Origin: Culex pipiens pallens
Taxonomy: Eukaryota; Arthropoda; Insecta; Diptera; Culicidae
DNA: 64,000 nt
Assembly (NCBI RefSeq): GCF_016801865.2
Contig: NC_068938.1
Coordinates: 66,005,005-66,069,004 of the forward strand
Reading direction: 5' to 3'
Positions 9,204-19,183 of this stretch are shown here, one piece after another (positions within the stretch are counted from its first letter, which is position 1; each line of letters begins with the position of its first letter). Under the pieces are notes generated by a model. The model had not been told where the DNA came from. It did no database searches and saw only the letters and a list, made by a program, of their open reading frames with translations. The position numbers and the translations under genes are program-made.

Positions 9204-10764
9204 TGTAACCTGCCTGCTGCAGTTTACCATCGCAACAGTAGAAGTCTGCGAATAATAAGAAGAGTGCCCTAAGCCATCCCAATCAGGGCAAAATTTGATC
9301 TTTTGTCTTCTAGAATTTTTATAAAACCACTACACTTACAACACAAACAAGAAGCCAAGAACCATCATCATCATCGATCGCGGCTTCCCAGCAGCCGATC
9401 GGTGCTGATTGCGCGCTGACTCTCGCGAGTGCGTGATCTCCCAGCTAACCGTACGCACATAAGGCACGTATGCACTAGATATTGGGCAATTTCAAAACTG
9501 AAGGCCGATCGTTGATTAATTACCCTAGCACAAAACACAACAAGCACATCCACCGATTATGTTTATGCTCGTCACCACATCAACATACCGGACCAACATC
9601 AACCATGCCAGCATCAAACTAATTTCCCGAGGGGGAAATCAAGTCGAGCAGCCACCCTGGCGATGCCCCGGTACTCACTCTCCAATCTCTTATCGGCCAA
9701 CATCAACCAGAGCCGTGAGTGATAAGACGAGGCGCGATCGGTCAACCAATATAGCCGATCGTCGCCCGCAGATCGTCATCAGTCACTGGTTTAGCGTAAA
9801 GGAGACCGCGTCGATCGTCAACCCGTCAACTTTTCCGCCGGACGATCGACCTCAAGAAGAAGTTTTGTTCGAGGAATCTCTGTGGTGAAAACCGTCTCAC
9901 CAGTGTAATTTGTGCGGATTTTGTGGTGTTAGCATAAATGTAATTTTGATTGTTTCGCCTAGGAGGAAGAACAAGGCGTGGAATAATAACCGCACTGGAG
10001 TGCGAGGTGCCGCGACACCGTAAATTGGTCGTGGTGGAGAGGTAGAGTGGCGACCCTCCCTCGTGTGCTTGATTGGTGTTAATTTGAGTCTTTTCTGTAC
10101 TTTTTGTGTGCTAGTGAGGTGGCGTCTACGATCAGCATGGAAAGCATGGCCATGCTGGAGTAGATAGGAGTACTTGAGATCGGTAAGATAAAGCTGCTAA
10201 ACCGTCTCTAAAATAAGTCCCAAAATGTGCTTCGTCCCTGAAATGTGTTCTAATTGTTCTGTCTGCCATTGTGCAGGCCTTCATTTCCTGTTTCGCAAGC
10301 TAAATTCCATCATGGCTGGAGCCGTGGTGTGGAGCAGTGCGCTGCTGTGCATTCCTGCCGACTGGACGGCGGGGCAAGTGCACCGGATGGCCGGCGTTCT
10401 CGCCGGTGACCAAGCTGGGTTCTGCCCGGGCAGCAACGTTGTTCCGGATCGTCGAGGGATACACGGGGGTCACACTCACACACATAGGTTTACACCCGCA
10501 ACTCTAGTTTTAAGGACGCCAACTAGGTTTAGTTCGCCAATATAGATGTAAGTACGCTAAAATCCCCTCTTTTATTTCTGTGTAGGTTGAATTTATCCTT
10601 GTCTTGGGAGGGCTGGTTGATTATCTGGGATTCTGTTGGAATTCGACCCATTTTTATTGTTTGCTGTGTTCTATTGCATCTGTGCAGGAAATGGTACTCC
10701 TGCTATTCAATAGTACTCCATCTTGTCTCATGCTCGCACTTTCCCCGGAAATGGGGAGGTGACA
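9204..10764 (+). repeat. 3' LTR
   Basis: Direct repeat of 947-2507 with the same ends. Differences noticed: A/G at about 1039/9296, T/C at about 1121/9378, G/T at about 1148/9405, A/G at about 1813/10070, A/G at about 2121/10378. That is about 0.3% divergence, so little time has passed since insertion. Confidence 0.95.
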
Positions 10765-10909
10765 ACCTTTCGGAAGTCGCGTCAAAAAAAAATACACGAG
10801 CAGTCGCGTCGTGTACTTTGTACACATTTCAGAAATTTCAAAATAACTCGAAAACTACTGTCCTTAGAACCAAACAATGTTCTACAAAGTTGTAGGGTAG
10901 GTCTTATAG

Positions 10910-11820
10910 AATGCCATGAGTGACCAGACCAACTTCCAGATTGTCCCGGTGGCCCCCGGGGATGTTCCGTAGGAGGGACAATTCCGGAATTGTGGTCCTC
11001 CGGGCATGATGGGTATCAAACTTCAAGTTTTTCAAAGATAAACAAGACTATTGACATTTTGAGGACCATGAGTGACCTGACCACCCTCCAGATTGTCCCG
11101 GTGACCCCCGGGGATGTTCCGGAGGAGGGACAATTCCGGAATTGTGGTCCTCCGGGCATGATGGGTATCAAACTTCAAGTTTTTCAAAGATTAACAAGAC
11201 TATTGACATTTTGAGGACCATGAGTGACCTGACCACCCTCCAGATTGTCCCGGCGACCCCCGGGGATGTTCCGGAGAATAGACAATTCCGGAATTATGGT
11301 CCTCCGGGCATGATGGGTTTTAAACTTTAAGATTTTCAAAGATAAACAAGACTATTTATATTTTGAGGTCCATGAGTGACCTGACCACCCTCCAGATTGT
11401 CCCGGCGACCCCCGGGGATGTTCCGGAGGAGGGACAATTCCGGAATTGTGGTCCTCCGGGCATGATGGGTATCAAACTTCAAGTTTTTCAAAGATAAACA
11501 AGACTATTGACATTTTGAGGACCATGAGTGACCTGACCACCCTCCAGATTGTCCCGGTGACCCCCGGAGATGTTCCGGAGGAGGGACAATTCCGGAATTG
11601 TGGTCCTCCGGGCATGATGGGTTTTAAACTTTAAGATTTTCAAAGATTAAAAAGACTATTGACATTTTGAGGACCATGACTGACCTGACCACCCTTCAGA
11701 TTGTCCCGGTGACCTCCGGGGATGTTCCGTAGGAGGGAAAATCCGGAATTCTGGTCCTCCGGGCATGATGGGTATCAAACTTCGAGATTTTCAAAGATAA
11801 ACAAAAACATTAATATTTAG
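10910..11820 (+). repeat. Tandem array, about six 152-bp units
   Basis: The block CATGAGTGACCTGACCACCC recurs at about 11068, 11220, 11372, 11524 and 11676, with a variant at about 10915, which gives a 152-bp period. Units include a short palindrome, GGACAATTCCGGAATTGTGGTCC. The short frames here are copies of one unit and are not genes. Confidence 0.9.
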
Positions 11821-12745
11821 AATCCATTGGTAAATTGACCAACCACCGGATTGTTCCAGAGACACTCCCTCCCCCCCCCCCTCCCCCATCTCTCCCTCCA
11901 TTTTGAACAATTTTCCATATAAAAAAATCTGCGTTGCAATCGCCATCAATTGATTGAAAAATCTTCAATGAAATAGAAGTGCCTCCAACTAAAATCAATT
12001 CAAAGTAGGGCGTCCAATTTTCCCGGGTTTTGAATTTTCCGAGAAACGGGAAAAATATTTTTGAAATCCCGGGAATTTCTGGGATCCAGGGAAATTTTTA
12101 AAACAGTAATTAAATTTATGATTTCAAATATTTATCATGTTTTTCAAGCTTAAAATCATAGAATTAGCACAATACTATTCATTGGTAATAATCTACACTT
12201 CAATCTAAACAAGAATAGCAGTTTTTAAAAAAATATTTTACAAAATATCTTAAGTCGCTACCGCCAACTAGAGAAAATCGGGACTACGTCTCAGTAGGTA
12301 CAGGAGATTTTAGACCAATTAATTTGGAGAGCGGTGTACTAATTGTTCTGTTCTGTTTTTGTTTTAACTGAAATCAATAAAAAAAATCAAAACGTTATGC
12401 AAAAAATTGACAAAAACAGCTGTCTTAATTCGATACATTCGCCTTTATTTGCCAAAAATGTTTCATGAAAAATAATTTAAAATTATATTATTTTTTTAAA
12501 TTTAAAATCACGAATATACGTAGTCTTTTCAACAATGTTGCTTTATAAGTCAAATCAATGCTGATAAAAACTCTGGATATATGTTTAATTTTTTATCGTT
12601 GTTCATATATTTCCACAACAAAATCTGAATTTCCAGACCAAAATTTTGTTTTTTTCCAATTTCGGGACAAAATACAAAATCCTGGGATTCATGAATTCCC
12701 GGTTTAGGAAAAATCCCGGGAATTCCCGGGATGGAAGCATTAATT
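11821..12745. repeat. CCCGGGAATT-rich repeat
   Basis: From about 12006 (TAGGGCGTCCAATTTTCCCGGG) the sequence has repeated CCCGGGAATT/TCCCGGGAT motifs, and a second cluster in inverted orientation lies at about 12640-12735. A related half-copy in opposite orientation is at 16290-16393. A C-run lies at about 11872-11885. It is non-coding and AT-rich otherwise. Confidence 0.6.
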
Positions 12746-14042
12746 CAAAGTGCATTTTCCTGCTTTGATAATTATCTTTTACATGTTTGTGCTCCATTAG
12801 AAATATTTTCAATATTAGTATAACTTAGTCAAAAATTTAGTCAAAAATATGTCTCATCAATATTATATTTTTGTGAAACTATTGATTATAAAACATTGTT
12901 CTTATATATTATTCGGACCCTTAGAAGAAAAGTGCTGGTAATCATTGAAGTTTGCTTATTCTCAAGCATTACGTTACGTTTTCACAAAACTCGAAGTGTA
13001 AAGCAATATTTGGCCTTTCAGCACCTCGGGGTTTCATAAGTTGTTACCTTTTGTTTCAGAAATTGCAAAATAGATCAAGCTGTCCAGATGCTTATGTGTC
13101 GTGTTTAGATGTTGCTACAATTATGAATTTACTAATACCATTTTCAACATAAAGATCATTCATGATGTCCAAAATCATTTTTGGAATAATCTGGCCACTT
13201 TGAGACTGATTCCAGGTACTCCGGTGTAATCTGAAATATCAGAGTACCAAGATCCGGTTCCAAAATGGCTAGATCAACTCAAAAATGATTTCGGATATCA
13301 TAAGTGTACTTTATGTTGAAAATTGTGAACTTTAACATAAATATCGCCTAATCAAAAATAATTCTGGAATATCTGCGTGGTTGGCCACATTCCTGGTTTC
13401 ACCGGGGTTACTGGACCCGGTTCCAAAGTGGCCAGGTCGGTCAAAAACTGATTTTGGACATGTTGAGTGTACTTGATGTTGAAAATGGTGAACTTTGCCA
13501 TTAACACCTAAACTCCCAAGCTCGAGAAAAAGGGGGAGTTTCCATACAAATTCCCCCTTTTTTGTCGAGCTTGGGAGTTTAGGTGTTTATATTGTTTGAT
13601 CAAAAATAATTCTGGAATATCTGGAAATCTATTCTTGAGTATTTCTCAAATAAATAACGCCGACGCGTTGAGTTCTGTTGTCCGAAACGAAGTGAGTTAA
13701 TTTGCTTTCAACTAGTTAGGCCGTTGCAAATATTTTCAAAGTTTATGTCGCCCGCAAATATTGTTTATGTCGCCTATGCAAATATTTTCAAAGTTTATGT
13801 CGCCCGCCTCTTTTACCTTCAAAAATGGTTCGAATAATCAGGGGACAATTTTTTTTCATGAAACTGGAAAATCTCAATGGAAATAGAAGTCAAATCTATT
13901 CAAAACAATCTGAAACGCCTTTTTCTGCACTGATTATCATATTTAGCTTATTTGGGCTTGTTAAATAAAATTTTCGTCAATACTAAGACATATTGGAAAC
14001 TTATGATTGCATAACCATTGAACAGATGTATACTGCCCATGA
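12746..14042. repeat. AT-rich repeat stretch with a diverged ~185-bp duplication
   Basis: About 13150-13330 and 13340-13500 are diverged copies of one another; both contain …GGTTCCAAA(A/G)TGGC(T/C)AG… and …TTGAAAATxGTGAACTTT…. From 13710 to 13805 the segment CAAATATTTTCAAAGTTTATGTCGCC occurs nearly twice. It recurs as a fragment near 40585. No gene is seen. Confidence 0.5.
13503..13587. repeat. Short near-perfect hairpin
   Basis: AACACCTAAACTCCCAAGCT is followed, after a GAGAAAAAGGGGGAG stem and a loop of about 10 bp, by its complement ending AGGTGTT. Arms are about 36 bp. It is probably a miniature hairpin transposon relic; a small-RNA precursor is possible but unsupported. Confidence 0.75.
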
Positions 14043-14280
14043 TCGCATAAATGTCCCATATGCATTTTCATCGATTTTGAGTTAAATATGCAGTTTGGTT
14101 CAAAATTTTGTGCTCTTTCAAAAGAGCCTATAACATCCAGTACTTTGTTCTAGAAATCAGGAGGAAATCCAGTTTTTTCGCGAAAACTTAACACGTAGCC
14201 TTATGTATGGGACAAACTTCAAATGCGTTTTTCTCAGCTTGCTGTTTTTGCATATGGGACATTTATGCGAACATGGGCAG
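14043..14280. mobile_element. MITE with CTGCCCATG terminal repeats
   Basis: Terminal inverted repeats of about 35 bp start CTGCCCATGATCGCATAAAT and end in the near-perfect complement …CATGGGCAG. The sequence TATA lies on both sides (14039-14042, 14281-14284). The 238-bp element is non-coding. It resembles the element at 42974-43387 in termini and target. Confidence 0.8.
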
Positions 14281-14639
14281 TATAATGCATTTCAAAACAG
14301 TTTTTTCATTGAAATGTTGAAACCGTAGCCTGTAATTTCAATTTTCTAACCCCTACCCTCCCCCCCATCTGCTGACCGTATAATTTTGCGTTGTTCGAGA
14401 TATGGTTGGCCAGAACGGTGACAAGAAAAAAATAAAAAATAAATGTAAAAAATTAAGAGCTATTCCCTGGCTCGATTCTTTAGTAATAAGTAACTGTGCC
14501 AATTTTGAGCCAAATCGGTTAACATTTAGGGGTCGCTTTTTATTGTTGAAGTTTGTATGTGAAAAATCGCGAAAATGTATGGGGAAAAACATCGCTTTAG
14601 GATTTTGGCAGCAGGTGGCGCAGTTCTCGCTCAACCAAA

Positions 14640-15386
14640 TTGTGGACCACAATTCCGGAATTGTGCCTCCTCCGGAACATCCCCGGGAGTCACGAGGACA
14701 ATCTGGAGGGTGGTCAGGTCACTCATGGTCCTCAAAATGTCAATATTCTTGTTTATCTTTGAAAATCTTGAAGTTTGATACCCATCATGTCCGAAGGACC
14801 ACAATTTCGGAATTGTCCCTCCTCCGGAACATCCCCGGGGGTCACCGGGACAATCTGGAGGGTGGTTAGGTCACTCATGGTCCTCAAAATGTCAATAGTC
14901 TTGTTTATCTTTGAACATCTTGAAGTTTGATACCCATCATGTCCGGTGGACCACAATTCCGGAATTGTCCCTCCTCCGGAACATCCCCGGGGGTCACCGG
15001 GACAATCTGGAGGGTGGTCAGGTTATTCATGGTATTCTATAAGACCTCTCCTACAATTTTGTTGGACATTGTTTGCTTCTTAGAGCATTAGTTTTGGAAT
15101 TATTTTCAAATAACTGCAAATATTTTATATTTGCATAAAAGCAGCTCACACGAGCAGTCGCGCTGGTGTACTTTGTACACACATCCAAAAACAATTTTTT
15201 TCAAAAAATCATTAAAATTAGGTTTTACTCCAGAAATTTTACTTTTCATATGTTTTCTTATAGAAAAATGTGTAACTTGAGCATACACCTGGGTTTCACG
15301 CATTTTGAATAAAGAAAAGACATTGTTTTTCAACAATTTTCAAAAGTTGTGTACAAAGTACACTAGCGCGACCTCCCGAAGGTTAA
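14640..15386 (-). repeat. Inverted array of 152-bp units and right terminal repeat
   Basis: About three units inverted relative to 10910-11820, at about 14650, 14800 and 14950. They are followed by the complement of 10780-10910, including GTGTACTTTGTACAC and the TTCTATAAGACC segment, and by the terminal GAAGGTTAA. Confidence 0.8.
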
Positions 15387-17332
15387 GGAAAATTGTTTAA
15401 AATTTTAGTGTACAGATCCGTAAAATGTTCAGTTCTTTAAATTGTTTCTTTGTTTTTAAGTTACTATCAATAGATTAATCACTACTTAACGAATATTATT
15501 GTTTTTGAGTTCAAAATAAATGTTCTTATTATATAATTATTCCTTTTATTGTCTGTACTATTGATCCTCGGTCCCTATGTGTTCGCAGTACCTAAAAGGA
15601 CGTAATAAAAATAAGGTACCGGCATCTGGCGCGAATCAAGACAAATGTAACGTATTGGAACAGCTGCTAAGTGCCGTTAAGAAGAGCTCTTAGTGAAGAT
15701 GCACGTCTGGTTGAAGCCATATTATTTCACAACGTTTTGATATTTTTGACTGATTTCGGTAAAAACAGTAACAGAATAACACAATTAGTACAAATCAAAA
15801 GTACTACAGTAGTACAACGATTTACAAATTAAATGATTATATCTACTGTCCGTATTCGGAATGATAGGCATGATTTCCTAAATTTCTTGAAATGGATTAA
15901 GATAGATAATACAAAAAGTATTTAATAATCCAAAACACTAAATTAGAACCGGATATAACACTTAACATTGACTAGCTGTCATTTTCTTATTCAATTTTTT
16001 TTCATGAAATTGTCAAAGATTCCTAATTTTTTTAAGTTTTTCTAGTCTTATAAAAAATACACCAATTAAATTTGTTTTTAAGAAAATTATTCATTGTGAA
16101 TCGTATTAGACAAACAATTGTGGTTGATTTAAAATTAGAAGCACAACAAAATAATACAACCTGATTTCTAATTAAAATGTTGTCACTGTTCATATTGTAT
16201 TCTAGATTATCACCAGTTAATAGTTATCACATTATTCTACCATTTTAAGCATATAAAACTAACCGAATGTTTTGAAAAATGGTTTTTATGAATATTTCAA
16301 AAATATCCCGAGATCCTGGAAATTCCCGGGATTTCAAAAATATTTTTTTCCATTTCCCTGTAAATTTAAAACCCAGGAAAATTGAACGCCCTAGATTTTG
16401 TACAGAGTTGCTCAACTGATTTAGAAGGGTTGGGTTTTGAAGTGTTAAATAACGGTTGTAAAGGCTTGTTCGGCCAAATCAAGCTTTTCATATAACCATG
16501 AAAAAACACGTCATTCAACATAATTGATCAGGAAAAAAGGCTGAAAGTTTATTACATGCTATACTTTTTTTCCAACAAAATACTGTGAGGCTTTTTCCTT
16601 TGAAAACGCTTCATAAACCATAATTTGATTTCTTTTTATTTCACTTATTTGATTCTAACCCATTAGAAAAAGGGTTTCGCAAATTGGGTAGGCCACACAA
16701 CTGATTGATTTAGAATGAAAACTACAAACATTTACAAAGGAAAGTTAAAAGCATTCACTACCTTAGAGAATCCCTTTCGTGACTAGAATTTTCAACGAGT
16801 TCGCAGTCACTCAACTATTCACCGGTGCAAGTTTTGCTGAAAAAGCACAAATTGCTTCCGATGTTCACAATCTCAAACTAAAATCCCTCCTCATTCGTCA
16901 GCATCAAAAACTCATCGTCCTTCAACGAATACTACCCTTCACAAGCAAATTCGCAATTCGTCACGGACCGGGAAATCGCTCGTCATAAATCAAAGCTGTG
17001 TTGTCACTCGTGGAAAATCCAATATTTTCCAGCGTCCCTCGCTGAGTTATTTTTCTGTATCAAGCAGCGCGCAGACCGGGGAGCAGTAATTAAGATTATC
17101 AAAGCCAATTTGATCTTCGCTCTGACTGATTCAAGGACCTCCTGACGGACTGACTGAAGAAGAGTCAACATTTCAACTTTATTTGCAAATTCATCCATAA
17201 AATGCTGATTAGAAAAATATGTTCCTTTAAAAAAAAAATCACCTGAAATACGTTCATTTTCCAAAAGTACTCAATTGGGCTAGAAACTACAAGACAACAA
17301 CAAAATAAAACTCGATCAAAAATTCCACTTAC
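15387..17332. other. AT-rich spacer and intron, no gene seen
   Basis: Mostly AT-rich. A less AT-rich island at about 15555-15725 (GGTACCGGCATCTGGCGCGA…) might be a transposon relic. The inverted half of the CCCGGGAATT repeat is at 16290-16393. From about 16700 to 17330 the sequence seems unique; it lies downstream of the last visible Sur-like exon and so is intron. No further transporter exon is recognisable. Confidence 0.5.
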
Positions 17333-17495
17333 TCATGATGGTCCAGTAGCACGAGTCCAGATCGAGGTGGCGCAGCTCCCGGCGGCGGGCGTGCGAAATT
17401 TTCTCCCGGAAGACGCCCTCCCAGGCGCTGAGTTTAATTAATTTTATCCCCAGCAGGACCTCATTGATGCAGCGGAGCCGCTCGTCGGTGCATTC
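17333..17495 (-). CDS. Sur-like ABCC transporter, exon encoding the end of a coupling region in TMD1
   Basis: Translation: ECTDERLRCINEVLLGIKLI..KLSAWEGVFREKISHARRREL…YWTIM. It matches the ABCC signature region ERL…NE.L.GIK..KLYAWE of sulfonylurea receptors, the cytoplasmic extension of the first transmembrane domain that leads to the first nucleotide-binding domain. The acceptor is …CAATGACAG at 17496-17497 and the donor GTAAGT begins at 17332. It enters in phase 0, matching the exon at 19046-19183, and leaves in phase 1. The following exon is not seen between 1 and 17332, so that intron exceeds 17 kb or the exon is elsewhere. Confidence 0.88.
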
Positions 17496-19045
17496 CTGTC
17501 ATTGAGAGGGAGAAAAAAAGGGAAGAAAACGTAATCAATGGAAAAAATATATAAAGTCTGAAGCCTGAAAATGAGGCCATCCGTTCAAGTATGTCAGCGA
17601 GAACTTCGGAATCGATTGCGATGATGGTCCCTCGCAGATAATGGAAATGGAATGTTTACTGGGGGAAAGTTGGAAAAGTGGGACAATTTTACGACTGGGG
17701 AAGCATTATGTGAATGAAACCCTTGCACAATGGAAGCAATTTCAATATTAATCCTGAAACAGGAGTGCATTGTTGGAGAGATTTAATTGAACATAACTGT
17801 TCACTTGGAATGAATGAAACAACAGTCACTGCAATTGGCAAGTAATGATAAATCAGAGCACAAAAGTTCTCAGTAAGTTTGTTTATATTTTTGTATTTTT
17901 GTATTTTTGTATTTTTGTATTTTTGTATTTTTGTATTTTTGTATTTTTGTAATTTTGTAATTTTGTATTTTTGTATTTTTGTATTTTTGTATTTTTGTAT
18001 TTTTGTATTTTTGTATTTTTGTATTTTTGTATTTTTGTATTTTTGTATTTTTGTATTTTTGTATTTTTGTATTTTTGTATTTTTGTATTCCTGTATTTTT
18101 GTATTTTTGTATTTTTGTATTTTTGTATTTTTGTATTTTTGTATTTTTGTATTTTTGTATTTTTGTATTTTTGTATTTTTGTATTTTTGTATTTTTGTAT
18201 TTTTGTATTTTTGTGTTTTTGTATTTTTGTATTTTTGTATTTTTGTATTTTTGTATTTTTGTATTTTTGTATTTTTGTATTTTTGTATTTTTGTTTTTTT
18301 GTATTTTTGTATTTTTGTATTTTTGTATTTTTGTATTTTTGTATTTTTGTATTTTTGTATTTTTGTATTTTTGTATTTTTGTATTTTTGTATTTTTGTAT
18401 TTTTGTATTTTTGTATTTTTGTATTTTTGTATTTTTGTATTTTTGTATTTTTGTATTTTTGTATTTTTGTATTTTTGTATTTTTGTATTTTTGTATTTTT
18501 GTATTTTTGTATTTTTGTATTTTTGTATTTTTGTATTTTTGTATTTTTGTATTTTTGTATTTTTGTATTTTTGTATTTTTGTATTTTTGTATTTTTGTAT
18601 TTTTGTATTTTTGTATTTTTGTATTTTTGTATTTTTGTATTTTTGTATTTTTGTATTTTTGTATTTTTGTATTTTTGTATTTTTGTATTTTTGTTTGTAT
18701 TTTTGTATTTTTGTATTTTTGTATTTTTGTATTTTTGTATTTTTGTATTTTTGTATTTTTGTATTTTTGTATTTTTGTATTTTTGTATTTTTGTATTTTT
18801 GTATTTTTGTATTTTTGTATTTTTGTATTTTTGTATTTTTGTATTTTTGTATTTTTGTATTTTTGTATTTTTGTATTTTTGTATTTTTGTATTTTTGTAT
18901 TTTTGTATTTTTGTATTTTTGTATTTTTGTATTTTTGTATTTTTGTATTTTTGTATTTTTGTATTTTTGTATTTTTGTATTTTTGTATTTTTGTATTTTT
19001 GTATTTTTGTATTTTTGTATTTTTGTATTTTTGTCTACCACTTAC
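17496..19045 (-). other. Sur-like intron dominated by a simple-repeat array
   Basis: A 1550-bp intron. About 1150 bp is the 8-bp array at 17885-19034, which ends only about 11 bp from the 5' splice donor (GTAAGT at 19040-19045). The remaining 17496-17884 is unique-looking sequence without coding signals. Confidence 0.8.
17885..19034. repeat. (GTATTTTT)n octamer array, about 143 copies
   Basis: A nearly pure period-8 array. A few variants occur: GTAATTTT twice near 17950, GTATTCCT near 18087, GTGTTTTT near 18213, GTTTTTTT near 18294, and one 4-bp slip near 18693. Because 8 and 3 share no factor, every frame cycles through eight codons and none is a stop on either strand. That produces the spurious 380-450-codon frames (VFLYFCIF on +, KYKNTKIQ on -). 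Confidence 0.97.
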
Positions 19046-19183
19046 CGATGCCTTCTTCGAGTTGGCGGACATCATCTTGCCAACTAGAAACTGCAGAGGA
19101 ATCATCGTGACGATGCAAACAACCGAGCCGATTATGCTGCTAACGCCCAACAGCTGGTACAAAAGATACATTACCACTCCAAT
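19046..19183 (-). CDS. Sur-like ABCC transporter, TMD1 membrane-helix exon
   Basis: 138 bp, 46 codons, phase 0 at both ends. It encodes IGVVMYLLYQLLGVSSIIGS… MIPLQFLVGKMMSANSKKAS, two membrane helices with the LLGxSxxxG and P(L/V)Q(F/Y)xxxxK pattern of sulfonylurea receptors (ABCC8/9). The acceptor TTCATTCCAG ends at 19184 and the donor is GTAAGT from 19045. It joins in frame to AIPLK of the exon at 26022-26479 and to ECTDE of the exon at 17333-17495. Function: part of the regulatory ABC subunit that, in vertebrates, assembles with inward-rectifier K+ channels. Confidence 0.92.

Larger units (their letters stand above)
947..10764 (+). mobile_element. Complete Ty3/gypsy LTR retrotransposon (about 9.8 kb)
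   Basis: Two 1561-bp direct LTRs (947-2507 and 9204-10764) start TG and end CA. The insertion is flanked by the duplicated target ACCT (943-946 and 10765-10768). Inside, in order, are a tRNA-Lys-type primer binding site, a 1.1-kb leader, gag, and pol with the order protease, reverse transcriptase, RNase H, integrase. That order is the Ty3/gypsy (Metaviridae) arrangement. A G-rich tract lies just before the 3' LTR. No env-like frame follows pol: 8648-9203 holds only short frames. I count about five differences between the LTRs, so the insertion is recent, and both main frames are uninterrupted. It may therefore be a competent copy; activity is inference. It sits in the terminal repeat of another element. 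Confidence 0.95.
10765..15386. mobile_element. Composite foldback element with facing 152-bp tandem arrays; host of the LTR insertion
   Basis: The left end reads TTAACCTTTCGGAAGTCGCG once the LTR element is removed (940-946 joined to 10769 onward). The right end at 15367-15386 is its inverted counterpart (…GCGACCTCCCGAAGGTTAA). Inside each end is a GTGTACTTTGTACAC palindromic segment and an inverted stretch containing TTCTATAAGACC. Then come 152-bp units, six direct on the left (about 10910-11820) and about three inverted on the right (about 14640-15030). The central part holds other repeats. It codes for nothing I can recognise. Confidence 0.7.

Noticed and set aside
11142..11634. Repeated 62-74-codon frames (MWSSGHDGYQTSS…)
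   Set aside because: Copies of the 152-bp repeat unit; 152 is not a multiple of three, so the frame does not continue across units.
10910..15030. CRISPR-like array
   Set aside because: The 152-bp units are directly contiguous without unique spacers, in a eukaryotic transposon setting.
12008..16391. One large element bounded by the two TAGGGCG…CCCGGG ends
   Set aside because: It would overlap, not nest within, the foldback at 10765-15386; separate copies of a repeat fit better.
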